A stretch of 64,000 nucleotides of DNA from Zobellia uliginosa (lineage in GTDB: Bacteria; Bacteroidota; Bacteroidia; Flavobacteriales; Flavobacteriaceae), in assembly GCF_018860745.1 (NCBI RefSeq), contig NZ_JAHKPY010000004.1:60287-124286 (forward strand). The letters run 5' to 3'. Shown here in pieces: positions 51,829 through 60,506 of this stretch. Every line of letters starts with the position of its first letter. Within the stretch, counting starts at the first letter, position 1. The notes under the pieces were generated by a model. That model was given only the letters and a program-made list of their open reading frames with translations. It was not told the origin of the DNA and searched no databases. The position numbers were made by a program, and so were the translations under genes.

Positions 51829-52356
51829 TTACCTCTTAAAGAGGTCTTTATTAAAACGTTCAGACTCGCCTTTTGGAATGGAAAGAGACGTCCATTTGTC
51901 TGCTTTAATCATCTTTCCTAATAATACAATTTGCCCTACATGGCTACAATAGTGTGCCATTTGTCTGTGTACAGCTTGGACAATAGTGTGGTCTTCGTTT
52001 CTTATTTTCAATATGGTGTTGAAATTGTCTGGGGATACGGAGTTGAGTGCATTGAACAAACATTGCCAACCGGTTTCCCAAGCAACTAACATTTCTTCTT
52101 TGGTCGTATAGGGTTGCTCAAATTCGGTTTCGCGATTGCGCCATGGTTTCTCGCCGTCCTCGGTTAAAAAATTTGTCCAACGGCTAAGCATATTACCGGA
52201 CATGTGCTTTACAATAAGATCAATAGAATTGTCGCATTCGTTCATTTTCCAGTGTATATCACTTTCGTTGAGCTGAACAAAAGTCCGATCGCCCATAGTT
52301 TTGTAACGACTAAATTCAAAAAGTACACTTGTAATAAACTCTTCAGGATATTCCAT
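51829..52356 (-). CDS. DUF1572 (DinB-superfamily) protein
   Basis: A 175-residue protein of the DUF1572 branch of the DinB/YfiT four-helix-bundle superfamily. The metal-binding histidines are in 'IVKHMSGNMLSRWTNFL' (about residues 48-64) and 'HRQMAHYCSHVGQIVLL' (about 130-146). Some relatives transfer thiols, which would suit a bacillithiol-producing organism, but the substrate is unknown. It is the second DinB-superfamily gene in the window (see 30076). It precedes lpdA on the same strand by 164 bp and probably has its own promoter. Confidence 0.85.
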   Translation of the reverse strand: MEYPEEFITSVLFEFSRYKTMGDRTFVQLNESDIHWKMNECDNSIDLIVKHMSGNMLSRWTNFLTEDGEKPWRNRETEFEQPYTTKEEMLVAWETGWQCLFNALNSVSPDNFNTILKIRNEDHTIVQAVHRQMAHYCSHVGQIVLLGKMIKADKWTSLSIPKGESERFNKDLFKR

Positions 52357-52407
52357 ATTCGTGAATGATTTTGAATATAAAATTATTGAAATACCCAGGT
52401 AGTTGCA

Positions 52408-52905
52408 CTATTCGGCAGGCACAAAATCTAATGCCACTCCGTTAATGCAATGTCTTAGTCCTGTAGGCTCAGGGCCATCTTCAAAAACATGACCTAAATG
52501 TCCTCCGCAAGTAGCGCAGTGTTCCTCGGTTCTTTTGTAGCCAATTTTATAATCAACATCATAGGCAACATTTCCTTCTATCTCTTCATAGAAACTTGGC
52601 CACCCCGTACCTGACTTAAATTTGGTATTGCTTTTAAAAAGTTCCGTGCCGCAGGCTGCACAGACATAGGTGCCTTCTTTTTTGTTTTCTAGTAACTCTG
52701 ATGTAAAAGGGTTTTCCGTCGCTGCTTTGCGTAGCACATAAAACTCTTCAGGGGTAAGTTCCTTTTGCCATTCGGCTTCGGTTTTTACAACACTGAATTT
52801 TGTTTCTTTTTTCTCGGTTGTTTCCTGTACTATTTCCTTTTTTTGAGAATTTCCTTGGCAGCCTACAAGTGCAAATCCAATGGCAATAAATATATTTTTG
52901 TACAT
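52408..52905 (-). CDS. msrB: Peptide-methionine (R)-S-oxide reductase, lipoprotein form
   Basis: MsrB repairs the R epimer of methionine sulfoxide in proteins. The 165-residue protein carries a lipoprotein signal ('FALVGC', C16), so repair takes place in the periplasm or at the outer membrane. The zinc cysteines are C82/C85 ('CAAC') and C130/C133 ('CATC'); the catalytic cysteine is C153 in 'RHCINGVALDF'. 'GTGWPSF' and 'GHVFEDGP' are the substrate pocket. The resolving cysteine of some MsrBs is not obvious. Same strand as the DUF1572 gene, 51 bp upstream of it. Confidence 0.95.
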   Translation of the reverse strand: MYKNIFIAIGFALVGCQGNSQKKEIVQETTEKKETKFSVVKTEAEWQKELTPEEFYVLRKAATENPFTSELLENKKEGTYVCAACGTELFKSNTKFKSGTGWPSFYEEIEGNVAYDVDYKIGYKRTEEHCATCGGHLGHVFEDGPEPTGLRHCINGVALDFVPAE

Positions 52906-53015
52906 AGTTTTTTTAATTTTTTCAGGTTTTCAATTAGACGAAAGAGAAGCTTCTTCCTTTCAAATTTAACTGTATTTACGATACTTTTAAGAAACGGTTT
53001 TGAATCAGCCTAAAA

Positions 53016-53053
53016 AATAAACACCCCGCTCCATTAGGAGCGGGGTGTTTATT
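53016..53053. terminator. Very strong terminator between msrB and the collagen-like gene
   Basis: A 17-bp perfect stem around ATTA (arms containing AAACACCCCGCTCC and its complement), T-rich on both ends. It ends the minus-strand collagen-like gene. Confidence 0.93.
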
Positions 53054-53075
53054 AAATTTATATGAAAAAATAGTA

Positions 53076-53639
53076 TTATTTAAATGATGTTTTAACCACA
53101 TCTTCTTCAGAAACACCTATGCTGCTCATTACGGCAGAAATATTACTTTTATCCATTTTAGATGCCGCAGCCACTCCTGGTAAAATCACAAACCTAAAAA
53201 TTTGCCCTTGTGTTATACTAGCATCCAAGGCAGATAAATTAAAGTTACCTGTTATAAGAATTTCTACATCTCTGGTGGTATGACCAGGAACAAATTGAAT
53301 GGTTCCTTCATCATAAAAGAATGTTTGTGGAATTAAATTCCAAATATCTTCTACATCATTTCCAAATTCTACTGATCTATCATATTGATAAACTAATACA
53401 GCATCGTTAGCTTCTACGGGAAAACTGGTGAAATCTTCAAAATTTAATATGGTTTCATATAAATTGTTTTCAGCTAGAAAAGTGAAGTCTACATCCTCAA
53501 CTTCAAAAACTTGGCCTTGTATACCATCTTCTCCGTCAAAACCGTTCTCACCGGGAAACCCTGCAGGTCCAGTTGGACCTTCGCATGAAATAAAGAATAA
53601 AGTAAAAAACGTACCGAGTAAAAGAAGTGATTTTTTCAT
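53076..53639 (-). CDS. Collagen-like lipoprotein
   Basis: A 187-residue lipoprotein ('FFISC', C19). Directly after the lipidated cysteine come seven consecutive Gly-X-Y triplets, 'GPTGPAGFPGENGFDGEDG' plus 'IQG' (residues 21-42), a short collagen-like stalk. It is followed by a beta-rich domain of about 140 residues that I do not recognise ('DVDFTFLAENNLYETILNFEDF', 'AVLVYQYDRSVEF', 'GQIFRFVILPG'). Similar proteins are found in marine Bacteroidota as hypothetical 'collagen-like' lipoproteins. A trimeric, surface-projecting stalk with a globular head is a reasonable inference. Single gene with a strong terminator. Confidence 0.78.
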   Translation of the reverse strand: MKKSLLLLGTFFTLFFISCEGPTGPAGFPGENGFDGEDGIQGQVFEVEDVDFTFLAENNLYETILNFEDFTSFPVEANDAVLVYQYDRSVEFGNDVEDIWNLIPQTFFYDEGTIQFVPGHTTRDVEILITGNFNLSALDASITQGQIFRFVILPGVAAASKMDKSNISAVMSSIGVSEEDVVKTSFK

Positions 53640-53794
53640 AATATTGATTTTATAGTTGAAAATTTAAAACATATTTTAGGATTCTTTTTTCAAAAAGCGT
53701 TCCATTTTTGAATAATTCGTATCTTTTATTTGTAACATTGATAAGCAGACCTAAAGTTAATTAACAAATATGTAATCTTTTTTGTAAAGTTGCT

Positions 53795-53802
53795 TAGATT
53801 TG
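53795..53802 (+). promoter_or_regulatory. glgB -7 box
   Basis: TAGATTTG, matching TAnnTTTG, 27 nt before the glgB ATG. No -33 TTG is seen at 16-23 nt. Confidence 0.4.
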
Positions 53803-53829
53803 TCTGTATTACCTAACTAATCGAACACT

Positions 53830-55728
53830 ATGCCGCAAGTAACCGTTTTTAGTCTTTTTTCTGAATTTGATATTGATCTTTTTAAATCTGGAAAACATTT
53901 TAGATTATATGAAAAACTAGGTTCTCATCCTATGGAATTGAATGGGGTTAAAGGTACCTATTTTGCTGTTTGGGCACCGTCTGCGCGTGCAGTTTCCGTG
54001 ATAGGAAACTTTAATTCATGGGATGATAATAGTCACATGCTTAATGTTAGATGGGATGGAAGTGGTATATGGGAAGGTTTCATTCCAGAGGTTGGAGTGG
54101 GGGAGATTTACAAATATAAAATCTACTCTAACAATCACGGGGCGGTTACGGAAAAGGCAGATCCGTTTGCTAGATATTGTGAGCATCCACCAAAAACCGC
54201 TTCTATTATTTGGGAGGCAGAATATAAATGGGAGGATAAAAATTGGATGGATACCCGAAAAGAAAAGAATGCTCTTGATGCACCATTTTCTGTGTACGAA
54301 GTGCATTTGGGTTCTTGGAAGCGAGATGATGAAGGCAATTTTCTTACCTATCAGCAATTGGCGGTAGATTTAGTAGCCTATGTAAAGGATATGGGCTTTA
54401 CCCATGTGGAATTTATGCCTATAATGGAGTTTCCTTATGATCCTTCATGGGGCTATCAGCTTACGGGTTATTTTGCACCTACATCAAGGTTTGGTGATCC
54501 TGAAGGGTTTAAACTATTGGTAGATGCGTTACATCAAGCAGAAATAGGGGTAATTTTGGATTGGGTTCCTTCTCATTTTCCTGAAGATGCCCATGGACTT
54601 GGCTTTTTTGATGGATCACACCTATATGAACATCCAGATAGAAGACGAGGCTATCACCCAGATTGGAAAAGTTTGATTTTTAACTACGGAAGAAACGAGG
54701 TTCGTGCTTTCTTGATAAGTAATGCCATTTTTTGGCTAGATCAGTTTCATGCGGATGCCTTACGTGTAGATGCCGTTGCTTCCATGCTTTACCTAGATTA
54801 TTCTAGAGAAGACGGGGAGTGGGAGCCTAATATGTATGGTAACAACGAAAATCTTGAGGCGCTATCTTTTATAAGGGAGTTTAATGAAGCTGTATATGGT
54901 AGTTTTCCAGATGTGCAGACTATTGCAGAAGAATCTACCGCATTTTCAGGTGTTTCAAAACCCGTTATGTATGGCGGTCTTGGTTTTGGAATGAAATGGA
55001 TGATGGGCTGGATGCACGATACCTTACAATATTTCAAGAAAGAACCCGTATACAGAAAACATCATCAGAACGATCTTACTTTTAGCGCAACTTATGCCTT
55101 TACGGAGAACTTTATGTTACCGTTCTCTCATGATGAGGTAGTTTACGGAAAGCAATCGTTGGTATATCGTATGCCCGGCGATGAGTGGCAACAATTCGCC
55201 AACTTACGTTTAATGTTCGGATATATGTTTACACACCCAGGTACGAATCTGATTTTTATGGGAGGTGAGTTTGGTCAGACCAGTGAATGGAATTTCCAAA
55301 AAAGTCTGGATTGGCATCTTACCCAGTATGATGTGCACAGTGGGGTACAACAGCTAATTAGGGATTTGAATGCAGTATATAAAAATTTCCCGGCTTTATA
55401 CCAGAAACAGTTTAGCCCAGATGGCTTCCAATGGATTGATTACGGTGATCACGAAAATTCTGTTTTAACTTATATCAGAAGAGGTAATAATACGGAAGAT
55501 GATATATATGTTGCCTGCAACTTTACGCCCGTACCCAGGGAAAACTACAGAATTGGTATACCAAAGTCTTCAGGAAAGTTAAAGGTCATTTTAAATAGTG
55601 ACGATAAAAAATATGGTGGGGCAGGTACAGATCCAAAAATTTCAGGAATTAAGGAAAAGCCGTGGCACGGTCGTGAACAATCAATAGAATTGACGATTCC
55701 GCCTTTAAGTATCGTCATTTTTCAATAG
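53830..55728 (+). CDS. glgB: 1,4-alpha-glucan branching enzyme
   Basis: GlgB creates alpha-1,6 branches in glycogen. The 632-residue protein has an N-terminal CBM48 (about 25-125, 'GTYFAVWAPSARAVSVIGNFNSWD'), the GH13 barrel and a C-terminal all-beta domain. Catalytic residues are D314 ('LRVDAVASML'), E367 ('TIAEEST') and D435 ('SHDEVVYGK'). 'HVEFMPIMEFPYDPSWGYQ' and 'GGEFGQTSEWN' are branching-enzyme signatures. It is shorter than E. coli GlgB because the extra N-terminal module is absent, as in many bacteria. The GH31 gene follows 101 bp downstream, so both serve alpha-glucan metabolism; glgA and glgC are not in the window. Confidence 0.96.
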   Translation: MPQVTVFSLFSEFDIDLFKSGKHFRLYEKLGSHPMELNGVKGTYFAVWAPSARAVSVIGNFNSWDDNSHMLNVRWDGSGIWEGFIPEVGVGEIYKYKIYSNNHGAVTEKADPFARYCEHPPKTASIIWEAEYKWEDKNWMDTRKEKNALDAPFSVYEVHLGSWKRDDEGNFLTYQQLAVDLVAYVKDMGFTHVEFMPIMEFPYDPSWGYQLTGYFAPTSRFGDPEGFKLLVDALHQAEIGVILDWVPSHFPEDAHGLGFFDGSHLYEHPDRRRGYHPDWKSLIFNYGRNEVRAFLISNAIFWLDQFHADALRVDAVASMLYLDYSREDGEWEPNMYGNNENLEALSFIREFNEAVYGSFPDVQTIAEESTAFSGVSKPVMYGGLGFGMKWMMGWMHDTLQYFKKEPVYRKHHQNDLTFSATYAFTENFMLPFSHDEVVYGKQSLVYRMPGDEWQQFANLRLMFGYMFTHPGTNLIFMGGEFGQTSEWNFQKSLDWHLTQYDVHSGVQQLIRDLNAVYKNFPALYQKQFSPDGFQWIDYGDHENSVLTYIRRGNNTEDDIYVACNFTPVPRENYRIGIPKSSGKLKVILNSDDKKYGGAGTDPKISGIKEKPWHGREQSIELTIPPLSIVIFQ

Positions 55729-55790
55729 GTATGGTTCACTAATATGATAATAGTTTCTACTTCTAGTTAAATCATTTCATTATTAAGGCT

Positions 55791-55798
55791 TAAATTTG
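55791..55798 (+). promoter_or_regulatory. GH31 -7 box
   Basis: TAAATTTG, matching TAnnTTTG, 31 nt before the GH31 ATG and 7 nt before the palindromic element at 55806. Confidence 0.45.
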
Positions 55799-55805
55799 TT
55801 TTTTT

Positions 55806-55818
55806 GTTAGTACTACAA
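55806..55818. promoter_or_regulatory. GTTAGTACTACAA element in the GH31 leader
   Basis: The same 13-mer as before the GH13 gene, with the palindrome TAGTACTA. Lying just after the -7 box, around or just past the expected transcription start, it is placed like a repressor operator. Confidence 0.42.
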
Positions 55819-55829
55819 ATACCGAACCT

Positions 55830-58229
55830 ATGATAACCAATACCGAGTTAGAATACAAAGGAAATCTTTACCCCAACGAGATTATAAACTTTGTAAGGGA
55901 TAAGGACAAGTTCTATTTTACTACAGAAAACGGAGTAGTTTTAGAATTAACGGTAATTCAAGATAGAACAATTCGGTTCCGGTATGGTACCGAACATGCT
56001 TTTCAACCGGATTTTTCCTATGCTATAGACCCTAATGCTAGTAGAGGTTACAGTCACTTAGATTGTTTAGAAACAAAAACAGAATATATAATAGAGACCT
56101 CAAGACTACAGGTCCTAGTAGATAAGAAAACCTTACGTACCCAAATATCCGATCTAAACGGTAACATCATTAATGAAGATGAATTGGGTTTTCATTGGGA
56201 AGAGAACTATGAGCACGGTGGTAATACCGTAAAAATGAGCAAAATTACTCAAAACACCGAAAGTTTCTATGGTATGGGTGATAAAGCTACCCATAGCAAC
56301 TTAAAAGGAAAAAGGGTTAACAACTGGGTTATGGATCAATATGCATATGCTAAAGATCAGGACCCGCTCTATAAAGCTATTCCCTTTTTTATTGGCTTGC
56401 ATTCAGGCCAAGCGTATGGTGTGTTCTTTGACAATAGTTTTAGAACACATTTTGATTTTGCACATGAGCGCCGTTCAACTACAAGTTTTTGGGCAGATGG
56501 TGGAGAAATGAACTATTATTTCTTCTACGGCCCGGAAATGCATAAAGTAGTAAGGGCATACACCAATTTAACCGGTGCTCCTGAATTGCCGCCCTTGTGG
56601 GCTTTGGGATATCATCAATCTAAATGGAGTTACTTCCCGGAAAGTAATGTAAAGGAAATAGCCAAAAAATTCAGAGATTTAAAAATACCATGCGATGCCA
56701 TTTATTTGGATATTGATTATATGGATGGATTTAGGTGTTTTACTTGGGATAAGAAAAGATTCCCCGAGCCAAAACGCATGATAGATGAGTTATATGAAGA
56801 CGGTTTCAAGACCGTGGTAATGATTGATCCGGGTATTAAAATCGATAAAGATTATTGGATTTATCAAGAAGCGGTAGAAAACGACTATTTCTGTAAACGT
56901 GCAGATGGTCCGCGAATGAAGGGAAAAGTATGGCCTGGAGAATGTAATTTTCCAGATTTTACCAATCCAAAAGTTCGTGAATGGTGGGCGGAGTTATACA
57001 AGGAATTTATGGCCGAAATGGGTGTACATGCCGTTTGGAACGACATGAACGAACCTGCGGTAATGGAGGTACCTACAAAAACTGCCCCTTTAGATACACG
57101 TCACGATTATGATGGTCATCCTAGTAGCCATAGAAAAGCGCATAACATTTATGGAATGCAAATGGTACGGGCTACTTATGAGGGTGTTAAAAGATATGTG
57201 TACCCTAAAAGGCCTATGGTAATCACCAGGGCAGCTTATGCAGGTACACAACGTTTTGCTTCTACTTGGACCGGAGATAATGTTGCTACTTGGGAACATC
57301 TGTGGATTGCTAACGTTCAGATGCAACGTATGTGCATGAGCGGTTATTCTTTTGTAGGTTCTGATATCGGGGGCTTTGCCGAGCAACCAAACGGCGAACT
57401 TTTTGCAAGATGGATACAGTTGGGTATTTTTCACCCTTTTTGTAGAGTACATTCCAGTGGGGATCATGGAGATCAAGAACCTTGGTCCTTTGGTAAAGAG
57501 ATAACGGATATTGTAAGGAAGTTCATAGAGCTGCGTTATGAACTGTTGCCGTACTTATATACCATGTTCTGGAGGTATACGAAAGAAGGTACTCCAATGC
57601 TGCTGCCTATTGTTTGTTATGATCAAGAGGATACGCAAACCCATTTTAGGACGGATGAGTTCATCTTTGGTGAACAGATTTTAGTATGTCCAATTCAAGA
57701 ACCAAATGCTCAAGGACGTAGAATGTACATTCCTAGAGGACATTGGTATAATTATTGGAGTGATGAGATTATAGAAGGAGGAAGGGAGAAATGGGTAGTT
57801 GCGGATATTGATACGATTCCGTTGTTTGTAAAAGCAGGTGCTATTATTCCAAAATACCCGGTACAGCAGTATGTAGGGGAGTTGGAAATTAAAGAATTGC
57901 TGTTGGACGTATATTTTACTGAAGGAGAAGAAAACTCTGCGGTTTATGAGGATGCGGAAGATGGTTATACTTATGAAAATGGTAAATACAGTCTGCGAAA
58001 CTTTAAACTTTTGGGTAAAGAGGGCGAGCTAAAAATACAACAGTTTAAAGATGGAGCTTTCCTAACCAGTTATGAAACATTCAAAATAAAATTACACGGT
58101 CTTCCCTTCAAAATAGGAAAAGTACAGGTAGATAACGAGAAAGTCTCCATAGTGGATGTTATGCCAAAAGGAGACCAAACAATTTATGTAAGCAAAGATT
58201 TTACGCAATTACGTATTACTGCTGAATAA
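55830..58229 (+). CDS. GH31 alpha-glucosidase
   Basis: A 799-residue glycoside hydrolase of family 31, releasing glucose from the non-reducing ends of alpha-glucans. The N-terminal beta-sandwich (about 1-245) precedes the catalytic barrel with nucleophile D405 ('VWNDMNEPAV') and acid/base D483 ('STWTGDNVATW'); 'WALGYHQSKWSY' and 'GSDIGGF' shape the -1 subsite. Two C-terminal beta domains complete the usual layout. No signal peptide is present, so it acts in the cytoplasm, presumably with GlgB and the GH13 enzyme on glycogen or imported maltodextrin. It has its own promoter-like box and a putative operator. Confidence 0.95.
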   Translation: MITNTELEYKGNLYPNEIINFVRDKDKFYFTTENGVVLELTVIQDRTIRFRYGTEHAFQPDFSYAIDPNASRGYSHLDCLETKTEYIIETSRLQVLVDKKTLRTQISDLNGNIINEDELGFHWEENYEHGGNTVKMSKITQNTESFYGMGDKATHSNLKGKRVNNWVMDQYAYAKDQDPLYKAIPFFIGLHSGQAYGVFFDNSFRTHFDFAHERRSTTSFWADGGEMNYYFFYGPEMHKVVRAYTNLTGAPELPPLWALGYHQSKWSYFPESNVKEIAKKFRDLKIPCDAIYLDIDYMDGFRCFTWDKKRFPEPKRMIDELYEDGFKTVVMIDPGIKIDKDYWIYQEAVENDYFCKRADGPRMKGKVWPGECNFPDFTNPKVREWWAELYKEFMAEMGVHAVWNDMNEPAVMEVPTKTAPLDTRHDYDGHPSSHRKAHNIYGMQMVRATYEGVKRYVYPKRPMVITRAAYAGTQRFASTWTGDNVATWEHLWIANVQMQRMCMSGYSFVGSDIGGFAEQPNGELFARWIQLGIFHPFCRVHSSGDHGDQEPWSFGKEITDIVRKFIELRYELLPYLYTMFWRYTKEGTPMLLPIVCYDQEDTQTHFRTDEFIFGEQILVCPIQEPNAQGRRMYIPRGHWYNYWSDEIIEGGREKWVVADIDTIPLFVKAGAIIPKYPVQQYVGELEIKELLLDVYFTEGEENSAVYEDAEDGYTYENGKYSLRNFKLLGKEGELKIQQFKDGAFLTSYETFKIKLHGLPFKIGKVQVDNEKVSIVDVMPKGDQTIYVSKDFTQLRITAE

Positions 58230-58265
58230 GTTTTTTTGTAATTTACAGGTCTAAACATAACCATA

Positions 58266-59075
58266 ATGAGAAAGTTAATTTTAGTTTTAGCCCTGTTTCT
58301 GGGCGTAGCTGCTTGTAAGACGAATCCGTTTACGGGCAAAAAAGTATTAAATTTTTATCCTAACAGTCAAGTTTTTCCCACGGCTTTTGCACAGTATGAT
58401 CAATTCTTAACAGAGAATAAGGTAGTTGATAATACAGCGGAAGCAAGAATGATCACAAAGGTAGGGCAGCGTATTTCTTCTGCTGCAGAAAAATGGTTGA
58501 CCGCTAATGGTTATGCCGGATACCTTAAAGATTATAAATGGGAATACAACTTAGTAGATGATCAAACGGTAAATGCATGGTGTATGCCAGGTGGTAAAAT
58601 TGTCTTTTACACAGGTATATTACCAATTTGTGCGGGAGAAAGAGGTGTAGCCGTTGTTATGGGCCATGAGGTAGCACATGCCTTGGCAGATCACGGTGCG
58701 CAACGTATGAGTGCAGGAACCTTGCAACAGTTAGGAGCTGTTGCCGGTAATGTGGCCATTCAAGATCCACAGAAACGAGAAATGTTCAATCAGGCATATG
58801 GCGTAGGTTCTCAAGTAGGGGTGATGTTACCCTTTAGCAGAAGCCATGAAACCGAAGCGGATCGCATTGGTTTGCAGATTATGGCTATTGCCGGATATGA
58901 CCCAAATGAAGCTGCCGAGTTGTGGAAACGTATGAAGGCCAACAGTGGGGGGAATGCTCCCGCTGAATTCATGAGTACACACCCCTCTAATGATACTAGA
59001 ATAAAGAACCTTACGGAATGGGCTCCGGCGGCTAGAGCTGAAGCTAAAAAGTTTGGGGTAACCTCTTTTCAGTAA
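58266..59075 (+). CDS. M48 family metallopeptidase, lipoprotein (LoiP/BepA-like)
   Basis: A 269-residue lipoprotein protease ('LGVAAC', C17). The zinc motif HEVAH is at residues 134-138 ('VMGHEVAHALADHGAQR'), and the third ligand is E197 in 'HETEADRIG'; 'NAWCMPGGKIVFYTGIL' is the substrate-edge strand typical of the family. It probably degrades misfolded outer-membrane proteins in the periplasm like LoiP/YcaL. It lies 36 bp after the GH31 gene and may be read from the same transcript, ending at a strong terminator. Confidence 0.92.
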   Translation: MRKLILVLALFLGVAACKTNPFTGKKVLNFYPNSQVFPTAFAQYDQFLTENKVVDNTAEARMITKVGQRISSAAEKWLTANGYAGYLKDYKWEYNLVDDQTVNAWCMPGGKIVFYTGILPICAGERGVAVVMGHEVAHALADHGAQRMSAGTLQQLGAVAGNVAIQDPQKREMFNQAYGVGSQVGVMLPFSRSHETEADRIGLQIMAIAGYDPNEAAELWKRMKANSGGNAPAEFMSTHPSNDTRIKNLTEWAPAARAEAKKFGVTSFQ

Positions 59076-59099
59076 ATTATAACAATTATTGTATATTTA

Positions 59100-59128
59100 A
59101 AACCGTTCTCAAAAAGAACGGTTTTTTT
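59100..59128 (+). terminator. Terminator after the M48 gene
   Basis: AAACCGTTCT / AGAACGGTTT, a 10-bp stem with a 5-nt loop, followed by a T run. It separates the glucan/M48 genes from the transporter gene, whose start is only 9 bp beyond. Confidence 0.9.
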
Positions 59129-59136
59129 ATACCATT

Positions 59137-60474
59137 ATGCCAAAAACCAACCTTCCAAAAGGAAGTAAAAAACTTCTGAATGCCTGGGCGTTCTATGATT
59201 GGGCCAACTCAGTTTACAACTTAGTAATCTCATCTGCCATATTTCCTATTTTTTATGGTGCTTTAACTTTAGTAAAGGATGAAGAAGGAAAAGTTCTAGA
59301 TGACACTGTTCACTTTTTAGGTACCGATTTTAATAATGATACTTTAATTAGTTACGTTACGGCAGCAGCATTTTTGGTAGTGTCTTTCCTAAGTCCTTTT
59401 TTGAGTGGAATTGCAGATTATGTAGGCAACAAGAAAATTTTTATGAAGTTCTTTTGCTATTTGGGAGCCATATCCTGTATTGGCCTCTATTGGTTTAGCA
59501 TGGATTTTCTTTGGTTTGGTTTATTGTGCTATTTCACGGCGTTAATAGGTTTTTGGTCCAGTCTGGTTTTCTATAATTCATATTTACCGGATATAGCCTT
59601 TCCAGAACAGCAAGATGCGATTAGTGCCAAAGGATATTCTTTAGGGTATATAGGTAGTGTGGTACTTTTGATTATTTGTTTGGCTATGATTTTAAAGTTC
59701 GATTCTTTTGGTTTTGAAGACGAATCTACACCTACGCGACTTTCCTTTGTTATGACTGGTTTGTGGTGGATAGCTTTTAGTCAATATACCTATTATCACT
59801 TGCCAAAAGGAAATAAAAAAGAAACTTTTACAAAGGACGTTCTCTTTAACGGGTTCAAGGAATTGAAGCTAATTTGGTCAAAAATAAAAACCAATGTACC
59901 GTTAAAAAGGTATTTAGGGGCATTTTTTGTCTACAGTATGGCCGTGCAGACTATTATGTTGATTGCTACTTACTTTGGAATAGAAGAACTTGATTGGGGT
60001 ACAACAGATTCAACCACGGGGCTTATAGTAAGTATTTTATTAATTCAGATTGTAGCAGTGTTAGGAGCCTTTGTCACTTCGCGTTGTTCAACGCGTTTTG
60101 GAAATATCAATACCTTAATTGTTTTAAATTTAATTTGGATTTTCATCTGTATTTTTGCCTATACGATTACAACTCCTATGGAATTTTACATCACCGCAGC
60201 TGCGGTTGGTCTTGTCATGGGAGGTATACAATCATTGTCTCGCTCTACATATTCCAAACTTCTACCTGACGATGCCGTTGATACTACTTCATATTTTAGT
60301 TTTTATGACGTCTCCGAAAAAATAGGTATTGTTATTGGAATGTTGAGTTATGGTTATATAGCTCAGATAACAGGAAGTATTAGATATTCAATAATATTCT
60401 TAGGTCTGTTTTTCTTAATAGGGATGTTTCTTTTAACAAGGGTCAATAAAAAAGCCCCTTTTGAAGAGGCTTGA
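59137..60474 (+). CDS. MFS transporter, UMF1 family
   Basis: A 445-residue, about 12-helix transporter of the UMF1 (unknown major facilitator 1) family, related to yeast Atg22. The family hallmark 'NAWAFYDWANSVYNLVISSAIFP' is at about 14-36; 'LSGIADYVGNKKIFMKFFCYLG' carries the MFS loop 2-3 motif, and 'GLVMGGIQSLSRSTYSKLLP' is the second UMF1 signature. By analogy with Atg22 it may export amino acids or other small solutes; the substrate is unproven. A hairpin in its last codons is likely the terminator of the convergent minus-strand operon. Confidence 0.9.
   Translation: MPKTNLPKGSKKLLNAWAFYDWANSVYNLVISSAIFPIFYGALTLVKDEEGKVLDDTVHFLGTDFNNDTLISYVTAAAFLVVSFLSPFLSGIADYVGNKKIFMKFFCYLGAISCIGLYWFSMDFLWFGLLCYFTALIGFWSSLVFYNSYLPDIAFPEQQDAISAKGYSLGYIGSVVLLIICLAMILKFDSFGFEDESTPTRLSFVMTGLWWIAFSQYTYYHLPKGNKKETFTKDVLFNGFKELKLIWSKIKTNVPLKRYLGAFFVYSMAVQTIMLIATYFGIEELDWGTTDSTTGLIVSILLIQIVAVLGAFVTSRCSTRFGNINTLIVLNLIWIFICIFAYTITTPMEFYITAAAVGLVMGGIQSLSRSTYSKLLPDDAVDTTSYFSFYDVSEKIGIVIGMLSYGYIAQITGSIRYSIIFLGLFFLIGMFLLTRVNKKAPFEEA
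60446..60472 (-). terminator. Terminator of the sigma-factor operon inside the UMF1 gene
   Basis: On the minus strand, AAGCCTCTTCAAAAGGGGCTT folds into a stem with one mismatch and is followed by six T. It is embedded in the last codons of the convergent transporter gene and lies 35 bp past the DUF2807 stop. Confidence 0.55.
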
Positions 60475-60506
60475 TTTGATGACTATGGTATTCGCTTTTT
60501 GATGTA

